A stretch of 64,000 nucleotides of DNA from positions 10,547,065-10,611,064 of the forward strand of contig OU452238.1 in NCBI GenBank assembly GCA_911728455.2, written 5' to 3'. Source of the DNA: Marthasterias glacialis. Taxonomy: Eukaryota > Echinodermata > Asteroidea > Forcipulatida > Asteriidae. The notes under the pieces are model-generated. The model made no database searches. It was not told the origin of the DNA and saw only the letters and a list, made by a program, of their open reading frames with translations. Shown here in pieces: positions 1-11,373 of this stretch; the stretch's first letter is position 1, and each line of letters starts with the position of its first letter. A program made the position numbers and the translations under genes.

Positions 1-453
1 CCGGTCGGTCTAGCCGTAAGCGTGGGAGCTTGTCGGTGGGGTAGGGAGCCAGACCAACAATTACGTTTTTTTAACGAGGGTTTTAGTCTGTACCCCTAGC
101 TATAATCCCCTAACTATTGTAACGTGTTGCCTGCGCTACCCACATGAGCGAGGACGATGGGAAATGTTTCTCCCATACAGCTGATCTATCTACTTCTATG
201 ATAGCTGCATAATGTCCACTCCCCCCAATCGCCACAACAAAAAAACGGTGGCGGTGGCCGCGGCCGGCCAGTGAAGTCATCGCCCGAAAAACGGGAGAAT
301 GCCTTCGCTAAAGCTGCCAGGATTGGCAATCCGTTTGCAGCGAAAGCGGGAGGCTCGCTTGGCACATGAAAGTTATTGGCCAAGCCAATGTGAAAAGATG
401 GTCCAAGATTAGGGACACTACCATTAGTTTTTAGACTGCAGCAGGCTGGTCAC
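1..453. other. left flank, no certain gene
   Basis: This stretch before the first LTR element is more GC-rich than most of the window and has no recognisable gene. One possible terminal exon (205-369) is listed separately. The last five bases, GTCAC at 449-453, are the left copy of the target-site duplication of the LTR element that follows. Confidence 0.5.
205..369 (+). CDS. possible terminal exon, basic Gly/Arg/Lys-rich peptide
   Basis: A frame of 54 codons follows a pyrimidine-rich tract ending in ATAG (acceptor-like) and stops with TGA. It encodes a Ser/Pro/Gln start, a GGGGRGRP stretch that resembles the core of an AT-hook, then a Lys/Ala-rich tail ending in GGSLGT. There is no upstream exon inside the window to test it. 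I do not recognise the protein. It could be the last exon of a gene lying to the left, a retroposed piece, or chance in a GC-rich patch. Confidence 0.18.
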   Translation: MHNVHSPQSPQQKNGGGGRGRPVKSSPEKRENAFAKAARIGNPFAAKAGGSLGT

Positions 454-564
454 TAGAGAACTATAACTGCCTACTGACATCAATCCATCATTTCCCTATT
501 TTGATTCACAGACGCTGTTGTCATTGCTTTGAGACGTTGAAGTAAATAGTACAATAATTATTTA
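454..564 (+). repeat. 5' LTR, 111 bp
   Basis: Direct repeat of 5727-5837 with one mismatch. It is very short for a gypsy LTR and starts TAGAGAAC and ends TTATTTA, without the usual TG...CA ends. The boundaries rest on the flanking 5-bp duplication. It contains GACGCTGTTGTCAT (511-524), the exact complement of the bases just after the LTR. Confidence 0.9.
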
Positions 565-577
565 TGACAACAGCGTC
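564..577 (+). promoter_or_regulatory. putative self-priming primer-binding site
   Basis: The 14 bases ATGACAACAGCGTC start at the last LTR base and are the exact reverse complement of 511-524 within the same LTR. This is the primer-site position, but it does not begin TGG as a tRNA-primed site normally does. In the Tf1/sushi group the 5' end of the element RNA folds back and primes at such a complementary site. Use of that mechanism here is inferred from complementarity alone. Confidence 0.6.
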
Positions 578-776
578 CTTCAATAACTGCCCCTTCGTCA
601 CCACCACACTCCATCAGAACATTGCACCATGAACACCATTTCCTGCCCAGCACCAAATTGTACCACAACATGGCCCACCACCACACCCACAGAGGTTCTG
701 CTCAGCCTGATTGACCTGCATGGCAAGACTGCCCACCCAGTCGACCATGCCCACCTCCCGGCACCTACTCTAGAAA

Positions 777-2300
777 GTGAAACGGCCTACGATCTCAGCG
801 GCTGGTACGAGTGAGGAATGGGCATACTTTGAACAAAGGTGGTCAGACTACAAGGCCGCCACACACCTCACTGGCCCAGACATCATCTTCCAGCTACTTG
901 AGTGCTGCGATGAGGCGCTCCGGAAGGACCTTACGCGGACCTTTGGTACCCTCGCCTCTAGTGATGAAACGACCATCCTGAGCAATATCAAGACACTTGC
1001 TGTCCGTCAAGAGAACATCATGGTGTCCCGAATGCAACTCCAACAAATGCGCCAGGATCGTGACGAGCCAGTGCGGGCCTTCTCTGCTCGCCTCCGTGGC
1101 CAGGCAGGCGTATGCAATTTCAAGATAGAGTGCGCATGCAAACAACTGGTTGACTACAGCAACATTATGATCAGAGATGCCCTTGTCAGGGGCCTCGAAG
1201 ATGAAGAGATTCGATTGGACATTCTCGGCGAAGCGAAACAGGACATGTCACTTGAAGAGGCACTCAGATACGTCGAAGCAAAGGAGAGTGGAAAAAGGTC
1301 AGCCAATTGCCTCCTTGAGGGCGGCAACACTGCAACAGCAGCTGCCGCCAGCTCCTACAGACGCCAAGAGAAGGGACGACTACGGAACCAGCCCAGTAGC
1401 ACCACACCCGCTGCCTCACCCTGCGGTTATTGTGGCAGGCTAGGCCATGGACGGAGCAGGCAGGAACGTATGAAGAAGTGCACAGCCTACAACCACAAGT
1501 GCACCAAATGCGGTATCCTTCACCACTACGAAAATGTCTGTCGCCAGTCGCGCAGGAAGGACCAGTCCACTACACTTCCTGCCCCTCCGCCACTGGATGA
1601 TGCCATGGCCATCTTTGAGACCCTGTGCTCCATTGGTGATGACCCAGCCGTTTGTACCCATGCAATCACACTCCGGCACCATGTCTACAACGAGTTCTGT
1701 AATGCATGGGAGAAACGCGCATCCGACCCCCAGCCCTTCATCCACGCCTCCATCAGAGCTGTTCCGTCTGACACTCGTGCCCTTGGCTTCCGGACCTCCC
1801 TCCTCAACTCAACGCCTATTGTTTCCTACCCTGCCATGGCCGACACTGGATGCCAGTCATGTCTCGCTGGCACAAAGCTCCTGCCGAAACTGGGACTTGG
1901 CGGAGAGCACCTCATTCCCGTTACAATGAAAATGACTGCTGCCAACTACCACCGCATTGGCATAGCCGGTGCCCTTGTTCTACGGATCTCCGGGACTTCT
2001 CCTTCAGGAGAGACACTTGAGACACGTCAGATAGTATATTTCACAGACTCCTCTGACAGGCTATTCTTATCCAAACAGGCTTGCATCGCCCTCGGCATGA
2101 TATCTCACAAATTCCCTATGATTGGTGAGGCTTCTGAGCTCAACAACACCAGCGTTGACTGCTGTAGCACTCAAGTGTGTGAATGTCCCCGACGCCAGGC
2201 ACCACCGCCGCCCTCTAGAACACCCCCATTCCCAGCTATAGAGGAGAACCGCGAGAAGCTGGAGAACTGGCTGCTCGAGCACTACCGGTCAAGCACCTTC
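777..2300 (+). CDS. gag and protease part of the left gypsy element
   Basis: The frame from 777 encodes a capsid-like helical domain (first 190 residues or so, many charged residues), then two Cys/His clusters (CGYCGRLGHG and CTKCGILHHYENVC) that look like nucleic-acid-binding knuckles, then an aspartic-protease active-site motif reading ADTGCQS near 1840-1860. Gag packages element RNA and the protease matures the polyprotein. I chose the first ATG of the frame. The element as a whole is broken, so this is described as a fossil part. Confidence 0.8.
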
Positions 2301-2339
2301 AATGTATGTGAACAACAGCCACTTCCCATGATGTCTGGC

Positions 2340-5300
2340 CCTCCCATGAGACTTATGATTGACCCCAACGCGCCGCCAGTAGCCCATCATACTCCAATCC
2401 CTGTCCCAGTGCACTGGCAGGACGACGTAAAAGCAGGCTTGGACCAAGATGTATGCCTTGGTGTCATTGAACCAGTCCCTGTCGGCACACCCGTCACTTG
2501 GTGCCATAGAATGGTGATCTGCCCCAAGAAATCTGGCAAGCCGAGACGCACAGTTGACCTTCAACCACTCAACCATCACGCAACCCGCGAGACACACCAC
2601 ACCCAATCCCCTTTCCACCAGGCACGTGCGGTACCCCCTCACGCAAGACCGTCTTCGACGCATGGAACGGATACCACAGTATCGCCCTCAATGAACAGGA
2701 CCGCCATCTTACGACGTTCACCACTCCATGGGGCCGCTACCGCTACCGTGTTGCCCTACAGGGCTACATCGCCTCCGGTGATGGTTACAGCCGCCGATTT
2801 GACGAGATTGTCTCTGACATTCCGCGGAAGACTAAGTGTGTGGATGACACCCTGATGTGGTCCAACACAATTGAAGAGGCGTTCTCCCAGGCTGTTGAGT
2901 GGCTTGACATCTGCGGTCGCAATGGTATCATACTGAACCCCTCCAAGTTCTCGTTCGCCAAGACTACGGTCGAGTTCGCTGGCTTCGAGCTCACCCCGAC
3001 CACTGTGCGACACTGCCATCGCTACCTTGAGGCAATCCAGAATTTCCCAACTCCGCGTACCATTACTGACATCCGCAGCTGGTTTGGCTTAGTTAACCAG
3101 GTCTCCTATGCATTTGCTGCAACTGAACGGATGCTACCCTTTCGTAAACTCCTCAAACCCGGCACCCCCTTCACATGGACAGACCAACTAGACCGCCTAT
3201 TTGAGGAGTCCAAATCCTTCATTATCAGCGAGATACACAAGGGGGTGGAGATCTTCGACAAGACTAAGCCGACCTGCCTCGCCACTGACTGGAGCAAGGA
3301 TGGTATCGGTTTCTGGCTGTTCCAGAAGCACTGTGCCTGCCCCTCCTCCAAGCCCTTTTGCTGTAAGACTGGCTGGAAGATCACACTTGTTGGAAGTCGC
3401 TTCACATCAGGAGCAGAATCCCGTTACGCTCCAGTGGAAGGGGAGGCACTGGCAGTCGTTGATGCTCTTGACAAGGCACGCCACTTCACCCTTGGCTGCT
3501 CTGACCTCATCGTGGCAGTGGACCACAAGCCCCTCTTGAAAACACTCAGTGACCATTGCCTCAACGACATACCAAACCCTCGCTTATGCAACCTCAAGGA
3601 GAAATCACTCCGCTACCGCTTCAGAGTCATTCACATACCTGGCGTTCGCCACGCTGCAGCTGACGCAGTATCCTGCCATCCCGTTGGTGAACCTACACCA
3701 TTGCCACTCCCGGATGATGTTGCATCCCTGCTCAATCCACCCAGTCAGCTCCCCCAACTTGGGATGGCCCACTCCATCCTAGCTGCCCTCCGCACTCTCG
3801 ATCAGGACACCGTCCAGGTTTGCACACAGACAACTTTGCTACCCACCGAGTTGATCAAGTCAGTTACATGGGATGACGTCCGACACGCTACGACCAGTGA
3901 TCCCTCGATGTCCAGATTGGTTGAGATTGTCAATGATGGCTTCCCTGAGCTTCGCGATGACCTCCCTTCTGAACTCCGTATATACCACCAGTTCCGTGAT
4001 GGCCTCACCAGTTTTGATGGGGTAATTCTCTACAACGACCGCATTGTCGTCCCTCCATCACTGCGGCACCTCGTGCTTCAGGCCCTACACTCAGCCCATC
4101 AGGGCGTTTCACAGATGTGTTCCCGGGCGGAATCCTCTTTCTTCTGGCCAGGCATGACACCAGCCATCACAGAGTTGCGAGCACGCTGTTCCCCATGCAA
4201 CCGCATGGCACCCTCACAGCCGAGTGCACCCCCTACCCCTCCAATCAACCCAGTCTACCCATTCCAGTGCCTTGTGTCTGACTACTTTCACTACCGTGGT
4301 CGGAACTACTTGTTAGCTGTGGACATATACAGTAACTGGCCGATAGTGGAAGAAACTGCCAATGGTGCTGCTGGACTGATTGCTGCCCTACGTCGCATCT
4401 TTGTCACCTTTGGCATCAGCGATGAGCTAGCTTCTGATGGCGGCCCTGAATTCACAGCTGGCACCACCGCCATCTTTCTACGCAATTGGGGCGTGCGCCA
4501 CCGCGTCTCATCAGTCGCCTTCCCTCACAGTAATTGCCGTGCAGAGGTAGGAGTCAAAACTGTAAAGCGTTTCATCACGGACAACACAAATGCTGATGGG
4601 TCACTAGACACAGACAAGTTCCAGAGGGCGATGCTTCAGTACCGCAACACCCCTGACCGTGACACGCACCTCTCCCCGGCAATGTGCATCTTTGGGCGAC
4701 CCATCAGAGACTTCATCCCCATTCATCCTGGTAAATACCAGCCCCACACGACATGGCGGGAGACCCTTCTGTCACGGGAGGAAGCGCTGCGGAACCACCA
4801 CATGCGTACTGCTGAACGCCTTTCTCAACATACACGCACCCTTCCCCCGCTGGTTGTTGGGGACTGTGTTCGCATCCAGAACCAGGTCGGCCCTCACCCC
4901 ACCAAATGGGACAAGACCGGTATCGTGGTTGAAGTGCGCCAGTTTGACCAGTATGTCGTACGAGTGGATGGCTCTGGCCGAGTCACACTGCGCAACAGAA
5001 AATTCCTCCGGAAGTACATGCCTGTCCTGCCTCGTGCATCCTTGGCCATGAATCCGGGTGCTACAACAGCCATGCTTCCACCAGCCCGGCTGGCAAGGCT
5101 CTCATCCGGCCGCTCCCTTCAGCCGTCTCCTCCCACATCTCAGGCTCTACCACCCGACCCACCTGTGAGTGGAAATGGCTCATCCAACCCACCACCAAAG
5201 CCTTCCGCCACCACGACTGACCCAGGCCCACCGACGCCTTTGACGGCCAACCGCCCGCTGCCGGCCCCGACAGCCCCCTGCCCACAGTCACCTCAACGCC

Positions 5301-5473
5301 AAGCAGCCACTGGCCTAGTCCCCCGAGCTCTCCGCGCCATCATGCCATACAATGCCCCCGGCCTCCAGGAGCATCCCACACCCATCATGGTGCCTCCTCC
5401 TTCAGCCCTCTCCGGTGCATCACCTACCCCAGCTGTGCGTCGTTCGACTCGGCAGTCTAAACCACCTGCATAA
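2340..5473 (+). CDS. pol part (RT, RNase H, integrase) of the left gypsy element, broken
   Basis: Reverse transcriptase remains cover about 2340-3230 and are damaged. RNase H follows with the [14 protein letters not shown] motif near 3280-3320. The integrase zinc-binding region ([12 protein letters not shown]...CSPC) lies near 4095-4200, and the catalytic core with SDYFHYRG and SDGGPEF motifs near 4275-4460. The C-terminal tail after about 5040 is rich in Pro, Ser and Thr, and I see no chromodomain. These enzymes copy the element RNA and insert the product. The order is that of Ty3/gypsy. As a fossil, its breaks are not itemised. Confidence 0.85.
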
Positions 5474-5726
5474 AGTTCCCCCTGGATGTGTTTATTATAT
5501 GGAGGAACCCTGAGTTCTCTAGTTCCGTGTGTTTTGTTCCTCCAATAAGTTGTGTTCCATTTGTTGTGCAGTTCATACTTCAATCAACCAGCCAATTAAG
5601 CCAGACATTTGCATGGAATCAGAAAGGAACAAATCATTGTACTCTTGATTTGACTACGATTAAAGTCCTAGCTCTGCTGTGTACCAATCAGTCTTTGTCG
5701 CTCCCCTCAAAAGACTTAGGGGGGCA

Positions 5727-5837
5727 TAGAGAACTATAACTGCCTACTGACATCAATCCATCATTTCCCTATTTTGATTCACAGACGCTGTTGTCATTGC
5801 TTTGAGACGTTGAAGTAAATAGTACAATACTTATTTA
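5727..5837 (+). repeat. 3' LTR, 111 bp
   Basis: Second copy of the terminal repeat, preceded by a short G-run and followed by the right target-site duplication GTCAC (5838-5842). One base differs from the left LTR. Confidence 0.9.
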
Positions 5838-6299
5838 GTCACGATGAGAATATGAAGGATGTGGTCTTTGCCATAATTTTGATGGACAGGTTTGTGTCAT
5901 AGAACTGTATTGTGAATATTCCTGCGTATGTTTCAATTCATGAAGACTCACATTTTGACAATATTTATGGTCAATCATGTCTGTGATGTCCACATTATGC
6001 CAAGCTTATTCTCTCCCTTTCTACATTTGAACACGACCTGACAACACAGATTAGTCCTGGACCCAACTGGCATTCGTCCAAGTAATTTTTTACAACATAG
6101 GGCCTACTTGCGATATAATGAAGAAACGTTCTCCATTGCAAGTAAGTTCGTCCAGTTCGTCGTACACAGAATACACTGTCTGTTTATGTCTGTTTTGTTA
6201 TTTACAAGTGAATTTGTGCTGGATGGATATGAAGTCTGGATCCTCATGCCTCATCATTGTTATAATTCATACATAAACAGAGCACCAGTCTACGAGCCT
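5838..6299. other. unannotated flank
   Basis: AT-rich DNA between the LTR element and an inverted-repeat element. I see no exon, RNA gene or recognisable repeat in it. Confidence 0.5.
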
Positions 6300-6744
6300 C
6301 ACGAGCCTCATAGAGTGATATGTACAAAATCCTATTCGAAACTTTCTGCCCTTCACGTTTACATGGCTACAGTTCTTTTTTGAAATCAGATCTCGCCAAA
6401 ACTAGGCTCTATGTGTTCTTTCAACTCTGATCGAGCGTTGCACGGGTCCAGAAAATCCACTCCGCAAACTAAAAGTTGTTAAAAAGTGATAAATTCTCAC
6501 CGCAATTCAGATCCCATTCAAACAGTATTGCAACAAATATGGCGACCGGAGTTGCAAAATTAACTGGTATGCTGCTATGCGGTGCGCTGGTCCTATGGGC
6601 TGGTTCCACGTACCAGTTAATTTACAAATTTGTAAATTAACTGGTACGCGAGATCTGATTTCAAAAAAGAACTGTAGCCATGTAAACGTGAAGGGCAGAA
6701 AGTTTCGAATAGGATTTTGTACATATCACTCTATGAGGCTCGTG
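6300..6744. mobile_element. MITE-like element with ~97-bp terminal inverted repeats
   Basis: The left arm 6300-6396 is almost perfectly complementary to the right arm 6648-6744; both carry the GAAATCAGATCTCGC inner end and the CTCATAGAGTGATATG outer end. The middle, about 250 bp, contains a second palindrome around 6611-6647 built on ACCAGTTAATTTACAAATTT. It encodes no protein. Such non-autonomous DNA elements are mobilised by a transposase elsewhere; the family is not known to me and I found no clear target duplication. Confidence 0.8.
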
Positions 6745-7551
6745 GAGACGATAGCGGAACGAACCTCATAGTTCTAGGAGTAACAACCGCCCAAGTCATA
6801 ATTTTAAAAAACAAGGAGTACAGTGTACTACAGCACCCAAATTACTGGGTCTATAAATAGTTATAAATGACTAATGTAATGAGCGATAAAAAAATGGCGA
6901 ACAGATTCAGCTGAATACAGTTTTACAGCACTCATGCACTCATCTGATGATCTCCACAGCCAATAACGATAGCTTGCATAATTATATGGTCAACATTTAT
7001 GTCATGATTTTGTACACTTTAAATAACGTTACTTACCAAAATGTGGCTATGGTATGTAGGCCTACAGTCAAACAGTCGACAAGGCAGTACTACACTGCAC
7101 TAGACTATATAACTTAACTTTTAGTACAAAACTGACTGTCCAGTGTCGGTGTCCAGAGGCCAGCACACGTTATTAAAAATAACATGACAAAGTTCATGAA
7201 GTTTGCCACCAACACTTGCGCCCCTCATTCAGTCAACGTCACATCAGATTTATTTAGGCTAGTGTAACTATGAGTATGACATGTGGTCTATGGATTTTTC
7301 GGGATGAAAAACTAGTTGAACAGAAAAACAAATGAAAAATGCCTTGATTTACTCATCGTTAGCTGTGGCATCAACAGCAGCAATAACCACGACCTGTGTA
7401 ATGAAATTCGACTCTCCCGAACCACAGAGAAGATGCCTCAACTGCTAAGTGCTGGTGTTGGATATTCCTAATCCTAGTCCTACTGCAGAGCGCTATGTAT
7501 CACAACTGCTGCTCTGGATAGCTGCACAGCTCTAGCTCTCTCTCGGTGCAC
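6745..7551. other. no gene seen
   Basis: AT-rich non-coding DNA with frequent stops in all frames. Nothing recognisable. Confidence 0.5.
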
Positions 7552-7670
7552 ATACTATACTGTGCATGTACATGTACATGTACTATACTGTGCATGTACA
7601 TGTACTATACTGTGCATGTACATGTACTATACTGTCCATGTGCATTTACATGTACATGTACTGTACATCA
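7552..7670. repeat. tandem TGTACATG / ACTATACTG simple repeat
   Basis: About three imperfect units of roughly 28 bp built from TACTATACTGTGCATG and self-complementary TGTACATG words. Short TGTACATG runs recur elsewhere (for example near 14567 and 22628), suggesting a genome-wide low-complexity motif. Confidence 0.75.
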
Positions 7671-8560
7671 ACAATAACTAGCGTACATACATGATGTACA
7701 CTATGCAATGTGTGGTGAGTGAGCCGCGCTCAGGATCGATCCCCTAAGTGCCTAATAATCTGACGCCCTAACCCAGAGAGTGCTGGGAGGATTAGTTCCC
7801 TATTATCGCGGTACTTAGCACATTTCTCGAACAGAATAAAAAAATAATGTTCACCAACCTTTTAGGAGTGTCCAGTTATTTTTGTTGTTGAAGTATTAAT
7901 ACCATACTCTTCACTCTGACATGAGAACATTTTATATGTGAGTCAAGGAGGCTAACGTCATAAATTTTATTCTGAGAAATGTTCACGTTTCACAGGGCCG
8001 AGTTTTTGTTTTACACTCACAGTATAACGGAATGAGCCTATAGCCTAGATATAAAAGCTAGCCAACTCACCAATTCCAACTCCAACGTTACGTTATGTAT
8101 TTTAAGTAGACCACAGTTCCTTTGACTTTGAGTGACCTATTAATGTTGGCTTTATCATCAGGTGTTCGATTTTCTTCAGTTCTGAGCCCTTGATTTAATA
8201 TGGCTGAGAGAAGTTGCATTGGAGTCCGAGTCACGAGTAAAACAACTCAGCATATAAGTCGCACGGACAGTCGTTTTCCCCGTTATAAACCTTACTTCGA
8301 TGACCCATATAAATGCCAAGAAAACTTAGATCATTCTTTAGCATGACAGGCTCCTTGATGTAGTGATGTTGGCCGAAATATACTGTCAACAAGTTTTTCA
8401 ATAATGTTCAAAAATGGAGAAAAACAAATGATAAACCCTTTCTACATTGATTTGATAAGTAAAACAATACAATCCCATATTCCCAAAGGCAGTTACAATT
8501 TTTAACCGGGACTTTCTCAACTTAGTTTGAGACAGGCCTATGGCCACCCCGGCAGCAGTG
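7671..8560. other. no gene seen
   Basis: Non-coding DNA without recognisable exons or repeats. Confidence 0.45.
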
Positions 8561-9000
8561 CCGTAACTAGGGTAAAATTTTAGGGGCACAAGGGGGGGGC
8601 ACCATTTTTCACAGGGGGCACTTCGGGCCAATTAAAACTGAAGTTTTGTGTTCTTTTCCGTTTGTATTTTTCTTTAACAACCCCTCTTTCAGCGCTCATC
8701 TGACGTGTTGAGGCAAAACAAAATACATTCTGCATGTGAATAAAAAATTAAAAAATCTCAAAAGTCCAGATTTCAAATGGGGGAGGTGGGGGGCATCCGG
8801 GGGGCATCCGGGGGGCACAGACATCAGTTGGGGGCACGTCCCCTTCCCCATGCCCCTTCCCCTACTGCCCGGCAGAGAGTCGTACATCGGAGAATCAGAA
8901 CGAAAGGTTTAAAAATTTTCAAATTTTCTGGACTTTATATGGTCTTTAACACTTATTTTGCCAAGAGAACAATTTAAATATTCCAAAATAAAAAAAATAA
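8561..9000. repeat. degenerate interspersed repeat with G-rich block
   Basis: Contains a GTGCCGTAACTAGGG-type start, a G-rich tract (8590-8625) and repeated GGGGGGCATCC units (8790-8825). The stretch at 8905-8955 (TTTTCTGGACTTTATA... TGCCAAGAG) recurs in a diverged form at 9625-9690, so both are probably remains of one dispersed family. There is no coding content, and the family is unknown to me. Confidence 0.4.
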
Positions 9001-9435
9001 AAATTAGACAACCCGATAGTATTTAACAAAAAAGAAGAAGAAGAAGTTTGGGTCTACCAGCGGATTTGAACTTAGCGCTTGCTTACTCTGGCTGAGTGGA
9101 CCGTTTTTATTCCAAGTAGGCCTACGGGCGGCACGGTACTAGACCGACGACTCTTCGGCTGGTCGCTTTTTTCCCTCGAAATTTCAACAGATGGTCCGAA
9201 TTCGTAGCTTTTGTCTAAGCTGGTCTATGTTATTACAACTTACATGCGCGCTAAAAAAGCAGCAGTCACTTTTAACAGCATTGTTAATTCGCCTGTACAT
9301 ACTATTACTACTAGGGGGTTGAGAGACGAGAGAGGGATTGACAGCGCGATTTGTTAATGTTACACATTGTATTAATTAGAAATATAATATCCTATGCACC
9401 TTGGATTGTGGCCTTCAAAAGGTCAAAGTAACGTT
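9001..9435. other. no gene seen
   Basis: Non-coding. A patch at 9050-9110 with TCTACCAGCGGATTTGAAC faintly resembles a tRNA-derived SINE on the minus strand but lacks a clear second box. Confidence 0.35.
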
Positions 9436-9474
9436 TAGACCATAGAGCAAGGACTGCCCTTGCTCTATGGTCTA
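9436..9474. repeat. perfect 17-bp hairpin
   Basis: Arms 9436-9452 and 9458-9474 are exact complements (TAGACCATAGAGCAAGG) around a 5-base loop ACTGC. It has no U-run after it and no gene before it, so it is more likely a tiny palindromic repeat remnant than a terminator. Confidence 0.7.
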
Positions 9475-10289
9475 AGGAACCGTCGTGTGGCCAAAATCCT
9501 AATTACTCGCAGCTAATGATCATTAATTAGTAGGCTAAGTACATTTTTGTCAAAAATAATTTAGTTTAAATATTAAGGCGAAATTTAGGACCTTTTTAAA
9601 AAGCAGATCGCCAGAAAGTTCTTGATCATTTTTCACATTTTCTGGATTTATACAAGTGGTCTTTCATACTTAATTTGCCAAGAGGCCTGTTTAAATATCA
9701 CAAAATTAAGTAGCCAGCCCGAGTATTCAAAAAATGTGTCCGATACCGCGATAGTATATAAATACCGCGATAACATAACAACTAAAAAGTGCTCGCGCTG
9801 GCACGCACGAAAATGGGGGCGCCCTTACGTGGTAGGGCATTGTTGATTGACCAAAATAAGAATCTCAATGTTTTAGAGAACGAGTGGTGCATGCAAACAG
9901 GAAAAGAAATCTAGTTTAACCACAGGGGAAATGAACTGGCGGAAGAAGTTTGTCAACATGCTTAATACACAACACGGGCGTAAATCCTAAGGTTAGTCTA
10001 TAGGATCATCTCCCAGATTTTGCCAAGTGATGAAAAAAAACTAATATTTGACTAGCATAAAAAAGTAAAAAGCAAAAATACGAACAAAGCAAGCAAATAG
10101 CATGCAAGCACACTTATTTTTTTGCGTTTGAATTGTGGAAACAATTACGGGGCGTCCCCTGATTTTTTTTTAACGAAATGATCTGGTTGGTTTTATTGTA
10201 TAATCTTGCTTTGTGCAACGAACTGAAGCATTTGCAGACAATGTACCAATGAATGATTTTTTGAAGCTTTGCATGGTGTAAAGGATAAG
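9475..10289. other. no gene seen
   Basis: Includes the second, diverged copy (about 9605-9715) of the repeat at 8905-8955. Otherwise non-coding AT-rich DNA. Confidence 0.4.
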
Positions 10290-10458
10290 AAACTATAACT
10301 AGTAAACTAGTAAAATTCAGGTTTCTCCTGAAGACGAGCAGAGTAGATTGTTCGAAACGTCGAGACCACATCGGCTCTTTTCAGAGCCACCACTCCTCAC
10401 AAAATAGATTTTTACATGGTTGTACCCGTAAATTTTACTAGTTTACTAGTTATAGTTT
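10290..10458 (+). mobile_element. Penelope-like element terminal fragment
   Basis: The core (about 10319-10440) carries CTCCTGAAGACGAGCAGAG, then TTCGAAACGTCGAGACC and GGCTCTTTTCAGAGCC. It matches, in the opposite orientation, the terminal part of the coding Penelope-like fragment at 23935-24556. The whole is enclosed by a perfect 28-bp inverted repeat (10290-10317 and 10431-10458, with ACTAGTAAACTAGT). Penelope-like elements often leave such 5'-truncated copies with repeated or inverted ends. No coding part is left. Confidence 0.65.
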
Positions 10459-10736
10459 CCAATGTACCAATAATGTTGACCAGGGCTTGAAAACTGCGGG
10501 TTCATGGCGAACGCCCTCTGTCGGTAGAAATGTCGCGCCGTGTATGTAGTGAGTTTACAATGTGCATGAATGGTAAAACTGACAAGAAAGAACGTCTTGC
10601 AACAAGAATAACAAACCGAAAGACCGATTGCACGACCAATGTTTACATGCCACCACGTGACCTATTGTGGGTAATACGTCTTCTGAGCTGATGGCAAACT
10701 AAGTGCAAATACATGTACATGCCGTGACTGACAATT
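10459..10736. other. no gene seen
   Basis: Short non-coding stretch between two mobile element remnants. Confidence 0.45.
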
Positions 10737-11373
10737 ATGGTGTTCTATAATGGACACTTACACGGCGACTTTTTTTTCTGGCGGCAACTTTTTTTCGTTG
10801 GCAGCGTCTTTTTTGTGTAACGGCGTGTTAAACAGATTTTCTATTTCATAGCCTCCGTTAAGCACGATTTTTTGCTTATCGCGGTAAGCAACCAAAAAGC
10901 AGCCTGAAACACTTGTTTTTGTGCTTAAACAAGACAGTCTTATTTAAAATGGCCGCTATACTTAGGAGGAGAGTCACGACATTGTCATGATAACGTTATT
11001 GTCCTTTTAAAAGAGACGTTACCTCTATGAAATTGGGCCCCTTGACACTTGGGCTCTTGACACTTGTGTCCTTGAGCAAGGCACTTAACCATTTTTATTG
11101 CTTTGTAAAAGTTAATAAAAAAATACTGTGGAACCAAGAAGCACGCAGAATATTTTACATTAAAACGAAAAGTAAGGATCTATACTTTTGTAAGTACATC
11201 AGTTATGCGCTTGCGCGTGACACCTAATACAGGAGAATCCCCCAGCACAATCACAACCCGAAAGGCGACGCTTAAAAAAAAGTCGCCGCCAGAAAAAGGA
11301 AGTCGCCGCCAGAAAAAAAGTCGCCACATGATGAAAAAAAGTCGCCGTGTAAGTGACCATTATAGAACATCAT
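10737..11373. mobile_element. MITE-like element, 33-bp terminal inverted repeats
   Basis: The end 10737-10769 is complementary to 11341-11373 with two mismatches, both reading in to CACTTACACGGCGAC. Subterminal copies of AGTCGCCGCCAGAAAAA lie at 11286-11335, with matching complements at 10769-10810. The middle holds a GGGCCC/CTTGACACTTG-type patch and no transposase. The right end directly abuts a LINE reverse-transcriptase fragment, so the element may have inserted into that LINE. Confidence 0.7.

Larger units (their letters stand above)
454..5837 (+). mobile_element. Ty3/gypsy LTR retrotransposon, full length, broken
   Basis: The element is bounded by 111-bp direct repeats (454-564 and 5727-5837) that differ at one base, and it is flanked by a 5-bp target duplication GTCAC (449-453 and 5838-5842). 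The inside runs gag with zinc knuckles, aspartic protease, reverse transcriptase, RNase H, integrase and a proline-rich tail. The RT-RNase H-integrase order places it in Ty3/gypsy rather than Ty1/copia; I cannot name the clade. A short purine tract with six G (about 5709-5724) lies just before the right LTR. The near-identical LTRs suggest a recent insertion, yet the reverse transcriptase part is damaged (roughly two breaks), so it reads as a young fossil. Base composition is clearly more GC-rich than the host DNA around it. Confidence 0.93.

Noticed and set aside
9436-9474. Rho-independent terminator
   Set aside because: It has no U-run and no bacterial context; it is a short palindrome among other foldback repeats.
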